This document shows, one piece after another, positions 8,193 to 16,898 of a stretch of 46,993 nt of DNA. Position 1 is the first letter of the stretch. The number at the start of each line of letters is the position of its first letter. Under the pieces are notes generated by a model that ran no database searches, had not been told where the DNA came from, and saw only the letters and a program-made list of their open reading frames with translations. Origin of the DNA: Trueperaceae bacterium (GTDB lineage: Bacteria > Deinococcota > Deinococci > Deinococcales > Trueperaceae); contig DASVDQ010000104.1 of the NCBI GenBank assembly GCA_036381035.1, positions 1-46,993 on the forward strand. Reading direction: 5' to 3'. A program made the position numbers and the translations under genes.

Positions 8193-9428
8193 TCAGAAGA
8201 AGTCCTTGATGACGTTCCGCACCCTGTCGAACCAGCCTCCGCCCAAGCTGCCCTCCCTCTTCTGGCGCCGCGTGGCGCCCGCCGGGCCCGTCTGCGCCAT
8301 GCCGTAGCGCACCAGCCCGACGGCCGTGGCGTGGGCCGGGCTGGCGACGACGTCGGACAGGCCGGAGACGCCGTCCGGCTTGCCGATGCGCACGGGCAGC
8401 CGGAAGCGCTCGTTGGCGACCTGGTCGATGCCGGGCATCAGCGAGGCGCCGCCGGTGATGACGACGTTGCCGGCCAGCAGCTCGAGGGCGCCCATCTTCT
8501 GCTCGATGTTCCTCTTCACGAGGTCGAGGATCTCGACCACGCGCGGCTTGATCACCTGCGCCAGCTCGAAGGTGGAGATCGACGCGGTGTAGTTCGGGTT
8601 CGCGACCTCCAGCTCGACGTCGCGGTCGGCGAGCTCCGGCAGGGCGACGCCGTAGCGGCGCTTCACGCGCTCGGCCTCGTCGGACTGGATGCGCAACAGC
8701 TGGCTGATGTCCTGGGTGACGTGGTCGCCGCCGACCGGGATCACGGCCGAGTGGGCGAGGGTGCCGCGGCGGAACACGCCGATGTCGGTGGTGCCGCCGC
8801 CGATGTCGATGAGCACCGTCGTCAGCTCCTGCTCGCCGGGCGTCAGCACCGCCAGGCCGGAGGCCAGCGACTGCACGACGAGGCCCTCGACCTCCACGCC
8901 GGCGTCGACGGCGCAGCGGCGCAGGTTCTGCAGCGGCCCCTGCGCGCCGGCGACGATGTGGACGTCGACCTCGAGCCGCACGCCGGACATGCCGACCGGG
9001 TCCTTGATGCCGTCGTTGCCGTCCACCACGTACTCCTGCGGGATGACGTGGAGGACCTCCATGTTCTGCTCCAGGGGCACGGCGCGCGCGTTCTCGATCG
9101 TGCGCTCGATGTCCTGGCGCGTGATCTCCTGGCCGCGGCGTATGGCGGCCATGCCGTGGCTCGTGAGCGCCTTGAGGTGGCTGCCCGCCACGCCGACCCA
9201 GGCGGACCTTACCTCCACGCCGGCCATGCGCTGGGCCTCGGCGACGGACTGCTTGACGGCGACGATCGTCCGCTCGAGGTTGACGACGACCCCCTTGCGT
9301 AGGCCGTCGGAAGGCACCGTCCCCTCGCCGATGATGTCGAGCACGCCGTCCTTGGCCACCTCGCCTATGACCGTGCAGATCTTGGTGGTACCGATGTCGA
9401 GCCCGACGATGATCCGCTCGTCGCTCAT
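8193..9428 (-). CDS. ftsA: Cell division protein FtsA
   Basis: Actin-like ATPase that tethers FtsZ to the membrane; 411 residues. The N-terminal phosphate-1 motif GLDIGTTKICT, the phosphate-2 motif DIGGGTTDIGVF and the adenosine motif TGGASLMPG of the actin/Hsp70 fold are present, with the FtsA-specific 1C domain between them. The C-terminus WFDRVRNVIKDFF is the amphipathic membrane-targeting helix. ATG 9428 is chosen because GGAGG lies seven bases upstream; a TTG at 9443 would place the ribosome-binding site inside the gene. It is 21 bases after ftsQ and 21 before ftsZ. Confidence 0.97.
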   Translation of the reverse strand: MSDERIIVGLDIGTTKICTVIGEVAKDGVLDIIGEGTVPSDGLRKGVVVNLERTIVAVKQSVAEAQRMAGVEVRSAWVGVAGSHLKALTSHGMAAIRRGQEITRQDIERTIENARAVPLEQNMEVLHVIPQEYVVDGNDGIKDPVGMSGVRLEVDVHIVAGAQGPLQNLRRCAVDAGVEVEGLVVQSLASGLAVLTPGEQELTTVLIDIGGGTTDIGVFRRGTLAHSAVIPVGGDHVTQDISQLLRIQSDEAERVKRRYGVALPELADRDVELEVANPNYTASISTFELAQVIKPRVVEILDLVKRNIEQKMGALELLAGNVVITGGASLMPGIDQVANERFRLPVRIGKPDGVSGLSDVVASPAHATAVGLVRYGMAQTGPAGATRRQKREGSLGGGWFDRVRNVIKDFF

Positions 9429-9449
9429 GCAGGGGCCCTCCAAGGCAGG

Positions 9450-10049
9450 TCACTCATCGCTGGTCGCCACCCCCCAGGGGTAGACCGACACGGTACCGCC
9501 GCGGTGGTTGACGAAGGCCGACCATTGCTCACGCAAGGCCTCGGCGCTCGGGGTGTGAAGCGTTGTGCCTATCAACTGGATCTCGAATCCTTCTGGCGAG
9601 TAGCTTATCACCTGCACTCCGAAGGGCCTGAGGAGCCTCACGAGCTCCAGCGCCTCGGAGGTGCGGTCCTCGCCCCACCCCCTGAGCACAGGCAACGCTG
9701 CGGCCTCGTCGGCCGGGACGCCGGGAAGGACTGTACCATCGGCCGACCAGGTCGTGACGCCGTCCGTCAGCGCCGGCGTCCGCTCGGTCACGTGCACCGA
9801 GACCGTGTCCGGCCAGCGGCGCACGACGGTGGCGGAGAGCACCCACGGCTCGGCCCCGAGCCTGTCCACGTTGCGGCGGGTCACCCACAGGAAGGGGTCG
9901 CCCGGGTGCACGCCGGCCATGTCCATCACCTGTTCGGCGGTGAAGCGCTCGTTGCCCGTCACGACCACGTGCTCGACGCGCGGCCAGAAGCGGCTCGCCA
10001 CGACGAGGGCGCAGGCCAGCACGAGCAGGGCGAGGAGGAGGCCGCGCAC
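9450..10049 (-). CDS. ftsQ: Cell division protein FtsQ/DivIB
   Basis: Bitopic division protein linking FtsL and FtsB-type partners to the septal synthase. At 199 residues it is short for the family. It shows one N-terminal membrane segment (LLLALLVLACALVVAS, about 3-18) followed immediately by a POTRA domain (VEHVVVTGNERFTAEQVMDM) and the beta domain (VRRWPDTVSVHVTERTPA). There is almost no cytoplasmic tail. The GTG start directly abuts the murB stop (TGA-GTG), so translation is probably coupled. Identity rests on the domain order and the position between murB and ftsA. Confidence 0.88.
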   Translation of the reverse strand: MRGLLLALLVLACALVVASRFWPRVEHVVVTGNERFTAEQVMDMAGVHPGDPFLWVTRRNVDRLGAEPWVLSATVVRRWPDTVSVHVTERTPALTDGVTTWSADGTVLPGVPADEAAALPVLRGWGEDRTSEALELVRLLRPFGVQVISYSPEGFEIQLIGTTLHTPSAEALREQWSAFVNHRGGTVSVYPWGVATSDE

Positions 10050-10895
10050 TCAGAACCCCCACAGGCGCCACTCGAGCTCGAGGTCCACGCCGCGGGAGCG
10101 CATCTCGGCGCGCACCTCCTCGACGAGCGCCAGCACGTCGGCGGCGGTGGCGGCGCCGAGGTTGAGCACGAAGTTGCCGTGCTCGAAGGCGACCATCGCG
10201 TCGCCCACGCGCCGGCCCTTGAGGCCGGCGCGGTCGATCAGGCGCCCCGCCGAGTCCCCGGGCGGGTTCTTGAACGCGCAGCCGGCCGACTTCACCTTCG
10301 GCTGGCCGGCGCGCGCCGCGTCGACCTTCTCCATGTACGCCTGCACGGCCTCGGGCGTGGAGGGCGTGAGCCGCAGGCGCGCGCGCGTGACGATCGCGCC
10401 GTCGGGCAGCTCGGCGCGGCGGTAGGAGAGGCCCAGCTCGTGGGCGGGCACGCGCTCGAGCGCGCCGCCGACGAACAGCTCGACCTCCTTCAGGGTGTCG
10501 GACATCTCGCCGAAGCGCGTGCCGGCGTTCATCGCGACGGCTCCCCCCAGGACGGCGGGGACGCCCAGGAGGCCCTCGAGGCCGGACAGGCCGGCCCGCT
10601 GCGCGCGCCTGACTAGGCCGGGCAGTGGCGTGGCGGCGCCGAGCCAGACGTCGGCGCGCCCGTCGAAGGCGCGCACGTCGTTGAAGGCGCGCCCGAGGCG
10701 TATCACCCGCTCTGGTACGCCCGCGTCGGCCACCAGGAGGTTCGAGCCGCCGCCCAGCACCCGGTACGGCGCGCTCGCCGCCTCCCGCAGGTCGTCCTCG
10801 TCCTCGACCTCCCACAGCTCGGCCGGACCGCCCACCTTCAGGGTCGTGTAGGCGGAGAGGAGGACCGTGCGCGCCGGGGCGGTGCGCTCAGGCAC
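10050..10895 (-). CDS. murB: UDP-N-acetylenolpyruvoylglucosamine reductase
   Basis: FAD- and NADPH-dependent reductase that makes UDP-MurNAc from enolpyruvyl-UDP-GlcNAc; 281 residues. FAD-binding motifs are YTTLKVGGPA, LGGGSNLLVAD and LLGVPAVLGGAVAMNAG. The protonating residue lies in GCAFKNPPGDSAG, where a Cys stands at the position that is Ser in the E. coli enzyme; Cys is known in other MurB proteins. The GTG start overlaps the end of murC by 8 bases. The overall length and the lack of extra loops suggest the shorter type II form. Confidence 0.96.
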   Translation of the reverse strand: MPERTAPARTVLLSAYTTLKVGGPAELWEVEDEDDLREAASAPYRVLGGGSNLLVADAGVPERVIRLGRAFNDVRAFDGRADVWLGAATPLPGLVRRAQRAGLSGLEGLLGVPAVLGGAVAMNAGTRFGEMSDTLKEVELFVGGALERVPAHELGLSYRRAELPDGAIVTRARLRLTPSTPEAVQAYMEKVDAARAGQPKVKSAGCAFKNPPGDSAGRLIDRAGLKGRRVGDAMVAFEHGNFVLNLGAATAADVLALVEEVRAEMRSRGVDLELEWRLWGF

Positions 10896-12315
10896 CGTCG
10901 TCCCCCGCCACCAGCGCCTCGGCCACGCGCCAGACGTCGCCCGCGCCGAGCGTGATCACGAGGTCGCCGGCGGCGGCGTCGCCCCTCAGGTAGCGCGTCG
11001 CCGAGGCGAGGTCGTGCCGCGACGCCCTGACGCCGAGCTCCGTGAGCCTGTCGACGATGAGGTCGGGCGAGACGCCGGGGATCGGGGCCTCGCCGGCCGC
11101 GTAGACCTCGAGGACCAGCACCTCGTCGGCCGCGGCCGCCGCCTCGGCGAGCTGCTTCCACTGCCTGGCCGTGCGCACCCACCTGTGCGGCTGCAGCACC
11201 GCCCGCACCCGCCTGCCCGTGGCTCGCGCCACCGAGAGCACGGTGCTGACCTCGGTCACGTGGACGGCGTAGTCGTCGACGACGAGCGCGCCCCTCAGCT
11301 CCCCCCACACCTGCCAGCGGCGCCCCACGCCCCCGAAGGCCGCCAGGCTCTCCAGCGCCGGCTCGGGGTCGAAGCCGGCCTGCGTGAGCGCCGCGACGGC
11401 CGCGGCGGCGTTGAGGGCGTTGTGCCGGCCCGGCACCTGCAGGCGCACCTCCAGCGGGGCGCCCTCGGGGCGCAGCAGGGTGAAGCGGCTGCCGCCCGCC
11501 TCGACCTCGAGGTCCGTGACCCTGAAGCCGGCCCCCTCCGACACGCCGAACGTCACGGCGGCGGGGTGCCCGGCGACGACGCGCCCGAGGTCGGGCCAGT
11601 CGGCGCTGTAGACCAGGGCTCGCGCGGAGAGGGCGTAGCGCCTGGCGGCCGCCTCGAGGTCGGCGACGCTGGCGTGGTAGTTGCGCCGCTCCAGGAAGTC
11701 GCCGGCGATGTGGTCGTCCTCGAGGTTCGTGATCACGGCGACCTCGGGCGTCAGGTCGGCGAAGCCGGAGTCGGACTCGTCGACCTCGGCGACCAGCCAC
11801 TCCCCGGCGCCGTAGCGGTGGCTGCCGCCGATGCTGGGCAGCCTCGCGCCGAGCTGCACCGAGGTGCCGTCGTCGAGGGCCACGAGCATCGTGGCGAGCA
11901 TGCCGGTGGTCGTGCTCTTGCCGTGCGAGCCCGTGACGCCGATCGCGCGGCGTCGCCTGAACAGCTCGCCGAGGAGCTCGATGCGCCTGACGACGAGCGC
12001 CCCCGCGTCGCGCGCGGCGACGAGCTCGGGGTGGTCGGCGGGCACGGCCATGCTGTGCACGACGACCTCGGCCTCGCCGGCGTGGCTCACGTCGTGGCCG
12101 CCCATGACCTCCACGCCGGCGGCGGCCAGGGCGTCGCGGGCGGAGTCGAGGCGCGGGTCGCAGCCGCTCACGGCGAAGCCGTCCTGGCGGCACCAGAGGG
12201 CGAGGGCCTGCATGCTCACGCCGCCCACGCCCACGAAGTGCAGGCGCGTGGTGGCAGGGTGGATCCGCGACAGGTTCTCCGGCGCGCGGAGCGCCTCGGT
12301 CTGCGGTGTGGTCAC
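10888..12315 (-). CDS. murC: UDP-N-acetylmuramate--L-alanine ligase
   Basis: ATP-dependent ligase adding L-Ala to UDP-MurNAc; 475 residues. It carries the N-terminal Rossmann motif FVGVGGVSMQALA, the ATP P-loop GVTGSHGKSTTTGM, the metal/substrate motif NLEDDHIAGDF and the C-terminal QPHRWVRTARQW and EVYAAGEAPIPG typical of MurC. The GTG at 12315 is chosen: it forms a 4-base GTGA overlap with the murG stop, and upstream frame extension is arginine-rich shadow of murG. MurC N-terminal GVGGVSMQA departs slightly from the usual GIGGIGMSG. Confidence 0.96.
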   Translation of the reverse strand: MTTPQTEALRAPENLSRIHPATTRLHFVGVGGVSMQALALWCRQDGFAVSGCDPRLDSARDALAAAGVEVMGGHDVSHAGEAEVVVHSMAVPADHPELVAARDAGALVVRRIELLGELFRRRRAIGVTGSHGKSTTTGMLATMLVALDDGTSVQLGARLPSIGGSHRYGAGEWLVAEVDESDSGFADLTPEVAVITNLEDDHIAGDFLERRNYHASVADLEAAARRYALSARALVYSADWPDLGRVVAGHPAAVTFGVSEGAGFRVTDLEVEAGGSRFTLLRPEGAPLEVRLQVPGRHNALNAAAAVAALTQAGFDPEPALESLAAFGGVGRRWQVWGELRGALVVDDYAVHVTEVSTVLSVARATGRRVRAVLQPHRWVRTARQWKQLAEAAAAADEVLVLEVYAAGEAPIPGVSPDLIVDRLTELGVRASRHDLASATRYLRGDAAAGDLVITLGAGDVWRVAEALVAGDDGA

Positions 12316-13400
12316 GCCAGCTCCATGACGGCGCACAAGATACGTCGGGCCGCGCCGGCGGGCGTCCGGGCCGCGGCGGCCTCCGCCGCGGACGCCCTGG
12401 CCGCCGGCTCGAGGAGCGAGCGCCACGCGTTCCCCAGGCCGGAGACCTCCCTCTCCTCGACGACGACGCCGGCGCCCGCCGCGGCGAAGGCGCGGGCGTT
12501 GTGCAGCTGGTGGTCCTCGGCGCTGGAGGGCAGCGGGACCATGACCAGCGGCACGCCGTGGTACGCGGCCTCCGAGAGCGTGCCCATGCCGGCGCGCGTC
12601 ACGGCCAGGTCGGCCGCCGACCACGCGGTCGCGGCGTCGACGAACTCGTGGACGTGGTAGCGGGGCAGGCCCGCGGCGTCGACCTCGCCGGCGCGGCCGC
12701 GCCCGGCGGCGTGGACGACGTGGTGCTCCCTTCCGCCGGGCGCCGCGCAGCCGAGCGCCCGGTAGGCGGCGGGCGCCTCGCGGTTCAGCGTCGCCGAGCC
12801 CTGCGAGCCGCCCATCACCAGGGTGACGACGGCTTCCCGCGGCAGCCCCAGGGACGCGCGGGCCTCCTCGCGCGGGCGACGCTCCTCGCGCACGGGGAAC
12901 GGGGCGACGACGGACCGCCTCACGCCCCTCAGGTGGCGCAGCGCCTCCTCCTGCGCGACGACGACGAGGTCGGCGCGGCGCGACAGCCAGCGGTTCACGA
13001 CCGAGGGGTAGGCGTTGCCCTCGTGCAGGGCCAGCGGCAGGCCGAGGAGCGCCGCCGCGGCCGCCCCGGGGAACGAGGCGTAGCCGCCGAAGCCGACCAC
13101 GACCCGGGGGCGCAGGCGGCGCAGCACGGCGACCGCCTCCGCGGCGCCGGCCGCGGCGCGCAGCGCCTGCAGCGGGCTCGGCCGGCCGCGCTCCCACTTG
13201 CCGGCGCTCACGCCGACGAACGGCACTCCCGCCTGCTCCGCCAGGCGCTCCTCGACGCCGCCCTCGGCGCCGAGGACGGCGACCGCTAGCCCTCGGGCGG
13301 CGGCCTCGCGAGCGACCGCCAGGGCGGGGAAGGCGTGGCCGCCCGTGCCGCCCGTGGCCAGCACGAGGTCCACCCCCGCGGACCTGCCGGCGCCGCTCAC
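12312..13400 (-). CDS. murG: UDP-GlcNAc:lipid I N-acetylglucosaminyltransferase
   Basis: Converts lipid I to lipid II at the inner face of the membrane; GT28 family, 362 residues. It has the N-terminal glycine-rich ATGGTGGHAFPALA, VVGFGGYASFPG, the second glycine-rich loop VMGGSQGSATLN and the UDP-sugar site TRAGMGTLSE with LPSSAEDHQLHNA. Met replaces the usual Ala in the RAGA motif, a mild change. The GTG at 13400 overlaps the ftsW stop as GTGA. The open frame extends far upstream, but that part is a shadow of ftsW. Confidence 0.96.
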   Translation of the reverse strand: MSGAGRSAGVDLVLATGGTGGHAFPALAVAREAAARGLAVAVLGAEGGVEERLAEQAGVPFVGVSAGKWERGRPSPLQALRAAAGAAEAVAVLRRLRPRVVVGFGGYASFPGAAAAALLGLPLALHEGNAYPSVVNRWLSRRADLVVVAQEEALRHLRGVRRSVVAPFPVREERRPREEARASLGLPREAVVTLVMGGSQGSATLNREAPAAYRALGCAAPGGREHHVVHAAGRGRAGEVDAAGLPRYHVHEFVDAATAWSAADLAVTRAGMGTLSEAAYHGVPLVMVPLPSSAEDHQLHNARAFAAAGAGVVVEEREVSGLGNAWRSLLEPAARASAAEAAAARTPAGAARRILCAVMELA

Positions 13401-14482
13401 CGCGCCGCCCCCGCGAGCGCGGCGGGCCGCTGTCGCTCCGCCGCCTCGGCCGTGGCCTGGCGGTAGGCGACGTGTACGAAGCCGAAGGCGACGGCCACGG
13501 AGAGCAGGCTGTTGAAGCCGTAGCTGACGCCGGGCAGCGGCATGCCCGTGACGGGGAAGAGGCCGCAGGCGACGAGGAGGTTGATGGCCGCCTGGCCGCA
13601 GACGTAGGCGACGGCGCCCCCGGCGAGCAGCGCCGGCGGGCCGGTCACGGCCCGGGCGATCGCGATGCCGCGCGAGGCGAGGACGAGGTAGAGGGTCACC
13701 AGCGCCGCCACGCCGAACAGGCCCAGCGACTGGGCGATCGCGACGGCGACGAAGTCGGTCTCCACCTCCGGCACGGCCACGGCGCGCCCGGGGCCGATGC
13801 CGGTGAGGCCGCCCCTGGCCATCGCCTCGCGCGCCTGCGAGGCCTGGTAGGCCTCGTCCTGAGCGCGCTCCTGGGCGCCCCACAGGTCGGCGTAGCCCAC
13901 CAGGCGGTCCTTCATGTAGCTGAACTGGCTGAGGTAGGAGCCGCCCAGCAGCAGGCCGATCAGCGCGGCCGCCAGCGAGATCGAGACGAGGCGGGTCGTG
14001 GAGATGCCGGCCATGACCATCACGGCGAAGGCCAGCACGAAGATGAACAGGCCCGTGGAGAGGTTCGGCTGGGCGACGATCGCGGCGACGGCCAGGCCGA
14101 TCACGAGCATCGGTCGCCAGATCTGCCAGTCGCCGAGGTGGTTGTGGAAGAAGGCCGTCAGGTAGGCGATCACGGCGATCTTCATGAACTCGGATGGCTG
14201 CAGCGTGAAGCCCCCGACGTCCAGCCAGCGACGGCTCTCCGAGCCCTCCGGCGTGATGCCGAAGGCGAGCACGCCGAGCAGGAGCAGAAGCGTGCCGACG
14301 AAGAGGTAGGGCGAGAGCCGCGTGACCGCCCGCGGGCGCAGGCGCGAGACGGCCACGGTGAGCGCGACGGCCAGCGCCACGCGCGAGGCGTGCTCCAGCG
14401 CCGCCGACGGCTCGCCGGCCGCGACCCCGACGACGCCGAGCGCCCCCAGGGCGAGCTGCACGAAGAGCAGGGTCCTGTCCAT
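13397..14482 (-). CDS. ftsW: SEDS-family septal peptidoglycan polymerase FtsW
   Basis: Multi-pass membrane glycosyltransferase that polymerises lipid II with the class B PBP encoded nearby (ftsI); 361 residues with about ten hydrophobic segments. Family landmarks include SRRWLDVGGFTLQPSEFMK, QPNLSTGLFIF, GGLTGIGPG, TDFVAVAIAQSLG (containing the Asp corresponding to the catalytic Asp of RodA) and FPVTGMPLPGVSYGFNSLL. Two deviations are visible: the usual SYGGSS signature reads SYGFNS, and the usual QPDLGT reads QPNLST. The ATG overlaps the murD stop by one base (TGATG). Position between murD and murG supports FtsW rather than RodA. Confidence 0.93.
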   Translation of the reverse strand: MDRTLLFVQLALGALGVVGVAAGEPSAALEHASRVALAVALTVAVSRLRPRAVTRLSPYLFVGTLLLLLGVLAFGITPEGSESRRWLDVGGFTLQPSEFMKIAVIAYLTAFFHNHLGDWQIWRPMLVIGLAVAAIVAQPNLSTGLFIFVLAFAVMVMAGISTTRLVSISLAAALIGLLLGGSYLSQFSYMKDRLVGYADLWGAQERAQDEAYQASQAREAMARGGLTGIGPGRAVAVPEVETDFVAVAIAQSLGLFGVAALVTLYLVLASRGIAIARAVTGPPALLAGGAVAYVCGQAAINLLVACGLFPVTGMPLPGVSYGFNSLLSVAVAFGFVHVAYRQATAEAAERQRPAALAGAAR

Positions 14483-15981
14483 CAGCCGCGCCCCCTCGCG
14501 GACGAGACGGACGCGCCCTCCGCGCCGGCGTCGCCCGCGCCGACGGACCCCGCGCCGCCGCCGTCCTCGCCCGGCGCGCCGCCGTCAGCGCCGCCCTCCA
14601 GCTCGGCGACCACGGCGGCGACGACCTCGCGGTAGACCCGCGCGCGGTGGGCGTAGTCGCGGAACTGGTCGAACGAGGCGGCCAGCGGGGCGAGCAGCAC
14701 GGTGCCGCCGCCGTGGCGCTCGCGCAGGTGGTCGACCGCCAGGCGCACCGCGCTCTCCAGCGCCTCGCGGCCGTCCTCCTGGCGGCACTCGCGCACCTCG
14801 GTCACGGGCGCGAACTCGCGCGCCAGGTCGGGGCCGGAGGCGCCGTAGGCGACGAGCAGGTCGACGCGCTCGGCCACGAGAGGGACGAGCGAGGAGTTGT
14901 CGGCGCCCTTGGCCTGGCCCCCGGCGAGCCAGACGAGCGGCCGCCGCGAGGCTCGCAGCGCCGCCGTCACCGCGAGCGGCCTGGTGGCTATCGAGTCCTC
15001 GACGAACGTCACGCCGCCGGCCGTGGCCACCTCGGCGTAGCGGCCAGGCAGGCCGGCGAAGGTCGGCAGCCCGGCGGCGACCTGCTCGCGCTCGAGGCCA
15101 AGGGCGGCGGCGGCGAGCGCCACGGCCAGCGCGTTGCCCACCTGGTGCTCGCCCTTCACGGCCAGCTCGCCCGCGGGCAGCAGCGGTGCGCCGAACAGGC
15201 GCAGGGTGCCGTCGCGGCCCAGGTGGGCGTCGGCCTCGCGGTGGAGCGAGTAGGCGAGGGTCCGCGCGGGGGTGTCCTCCGCCCAGCCGCGCAGCAGCGG
15301 GTCGTCGGCGTTGTAGACGAAGGTCTCTCGCGGCGTGAGGTTGTCTATCAGCGCGCGCTTGGCGCGGTGGTACGCCGCCACGCTGCCGTGCCTGTCGAGG
15401 TGGTCCTCGCCGAGGTTCAGCGCCACGGCCACGTCGGGCCTGAAGGTGGGGCAGCGCTCGAGCTGGAACGAGGAGAGCTCGACGACGTGCGTGGCGCCGG
15501 GCCGCGCGACGGCCGCGAGGGCGGGGTCGTTGTTGCCGCCGGCGACGGCGTCCACGCCGGACGCCCGCAGCACCGCGGTCAGCCACAGCGTCGTCGAGCC
15601 CTTGCCGGCCGTGCCCGTGACGCCCGCGTAGCGCCCCGGCACGAGGAGGTAGGTCCACTCGACCTCGCCGATCACGGACACGCCGCGGGACCTGAGGGAC
15701 GCCAGGTCGGGGTGGTCGATCCTCACGCCGGGGGCGGCGACGCAGGTGGGGAAGGCCGCGGGGTCCACCGCGGACACGTCCTCGACCCTCGTCGCGCCGA
15801 GCGACAGCGCCTCCTCGACGTCCTCCCCGTCGCGCCTGGCCTCGCAGAACGCCACGCGCGCGCCGATGCTCGCGGCCCGCCTGAGCACGGCCGTGCCGCT
15901 GCGCCCGAGGCCGTAGACCAGGAGGCCCGCCTCGGCCGGCGCCGGACCGCCCACGGCCATGGGGCCGCCGCCGGACGTCAC
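14482..15981 (-). CDS. murD: UDP-N-acetylmuramoylalanine--D-glutamate ligase
   Basis: Adds D-Glu to UDP-MurNAc-L-Ala; 499 residues from GTG 15981, which overlaps the mraY stop as GTGA. An ATG at 15960 is the alternative. Motifs are the N-terminal YGLGRSGTAVL, the P-loop GVTGTAGKGSTT (Lys about 127), VVELSSFQLER, NLGEDHLDRHGS with the carbamylated-Lys region AYHRAKRAL, and the C-terminal AGGQAKGAD and LLAPLAASFDQF. The P-loop has an additional Gly (GKGST), as in folylpolyglutamate synthases, rather than GK(S/T)T. The last 45 or so residues are a Gly/Ala/Asp-rich tail beyond the usual end. Confidence 0.94.
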   Translation of the reverse strand: MTSGGGPMAVGGPAPAEAGLLVYGLGRSGTAVLRRAASIGARVAFCEARRDGEDVEEALSLGATRVEDVSAVDPAAFPTCVAAPGVRIDHPDLASLRSRGVSVIGEVEWTYLLVPGRYAGVTGTAGKGSTTLWLTAVLRASGVDAVAGGNNDPALAAVARPGATHVVELSSFQLERCPTFRPDVAVALNLGEDHLDRHGSVAAYHRAKRALIDNLTPRETFVYNADDPLLRGWAEDTPARTLAYSLHREADAHLGRDGTLRLFGAPLLPAGELAVKGEHQVGNALAVALAAAALGLEREQVAAGLPTFAGLPGRYAEVATAGGVTFVEDSIATRPLAVTAALRASRRPLVWLAGGQAKGADNSSLVPLVAERVDLLVAYGASGPDLAREFAPVTEVRECRQEDGREALESAVRLAVDHLRERHGGGTVLLAPLAASFDQFRDYAHRARVYREVVAAVVAELEGGADGGAPGEDGGGAGSVGAGDAGAEGASVSSARGRG

Positions 15982-16898
15982 CACGGCGCCCTCCCCGTCA
16001 CGGCCAGGCCGGCCGCGACGCACAGCGCGGTGACGATCCAGAAGCGCATCGCGACCTGCTGCTCGGAGAGGCCCGCCAGCTCGAAGTGGTGGTGGAACGG
16101 GCTCATCCTGAAGAGCCGGCGCCCGCCCGTCGCCCTGAAGTACGCGACCTGGAGGACCACTGACACGACCTCGAGCACGGGTATCAGCGCGACGAGCGGG
16201 AGCGCCAGGACGGTCCCGCTGGTGATCGCCAGCCCGGCGACGGCCGCGCCCAGCGCCTCGGCGCCCACGCCGCCCATGAACACGCGGGCGGGGTGTGAGT
16301 TGTACCAGAGGAACGCCAGCAGCGACCCCAGCAGCGCGGCGGCGAGCGGCGAGCCCACGAAGAAGAGGAGCACGATCGCCGTGACGCCGGCGGCGAGGCC
16401 GTCGAGCCCGTCGGTGAAGTTGAAGGCGTTGATGCTGCCGGCCACGGCCAGCGTGTAGAGCGCGATGTCGGCCCACTCGGCCGCGAGCGTGCGGTGGCCG
16501 GCGTTCACGGACCAGACGGCGAAGCCGGCGCCGATCACGAGGTGGCCGAGGATGCGGTAGCGCGCCAGCAGGCCGGTGGCGGCGTCGACGTCCTCGCCCT
16601 CCAGGCGCCGGCGCTTGCGCGCCAGCGAGACGACGTCGTCGTAGAGGCCGAGCAGGGCCGCGGACGCCGTGGTGGCGAGCAGGGCCAGGGTCGTCTGGTC
16701 GCGCGGGCCCAGCAGGAGCACCGCGGCGGCGGCGGCGAGCAGGAAGGCGGCGCCGCCCATCGTCGGCGTGCCGGCCTTGCCGAGGTGGCTCCTGGGGCCG
16801 GACTCGCGCACGACCTTGCCCCAGCCGCGGGCGCGGGCCAGCTGCACGAAGGACCCGGTGGCGACGAGGCCCAGCGCGGCGGCGAGGAGCAGCGTCAT
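15978..16898 (-). CDS. mraY: Phospho-N-acetylmuramoyl-pentapeptide transferase
   Basis: Transfers phospho-MurNAc-pentapeptide to undecaprenyl phosphate, making lipid I; 306 residues with about ten transmembrane segments. Signatures include KAGTPTMGG, LLGLYDDVVSL, the catalytic NAFNFTDGLDGLAAG, FMGGVGAEALG and the MraY-specific MSPFHHHFELAGLSE. The ATG at 16898 gives a 4-base ATGA overlap with the murF stop, matching the coupling seen across the cluster. At 306 residues it is somewhat shorter than the E. coli enzyme. Confidence 0.96.
   Translation of the reverse strand: MTLLLAAALGLVATGSFVQLARARGWGKVVRESGPRSHLGKAGTPTMGGAAFLLAAAAAVLLLGPRDQTTLALLATTASAALLGLYDDVVSLARKRRRLEGEDVDAATGLLARYRILGHLVIGAGFAVWSVNAGHRTLAAEWADIALYTLAVAGSINAFNFTDGLDGLAAGVTAIVLLFFVGSPLAAALLGSLLAFLWYNSHPARVFMGGVGAEALGAAVAGLAITSGTVLALPLVALIPVLEVVSVVLQVAYFRATGGRRLFRMSPFHHHFELAGLSEQQVAMRFWIVTALCVAAGLAVTGRAPW

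Noticed and set aside
12316-13197. N-terminal extension of the murC frame by about 290 codons
   Set aside because: It overlaps murG in another frame and is Arg/Gly-rich; the GTGA junction at 12315 gives the natural start.
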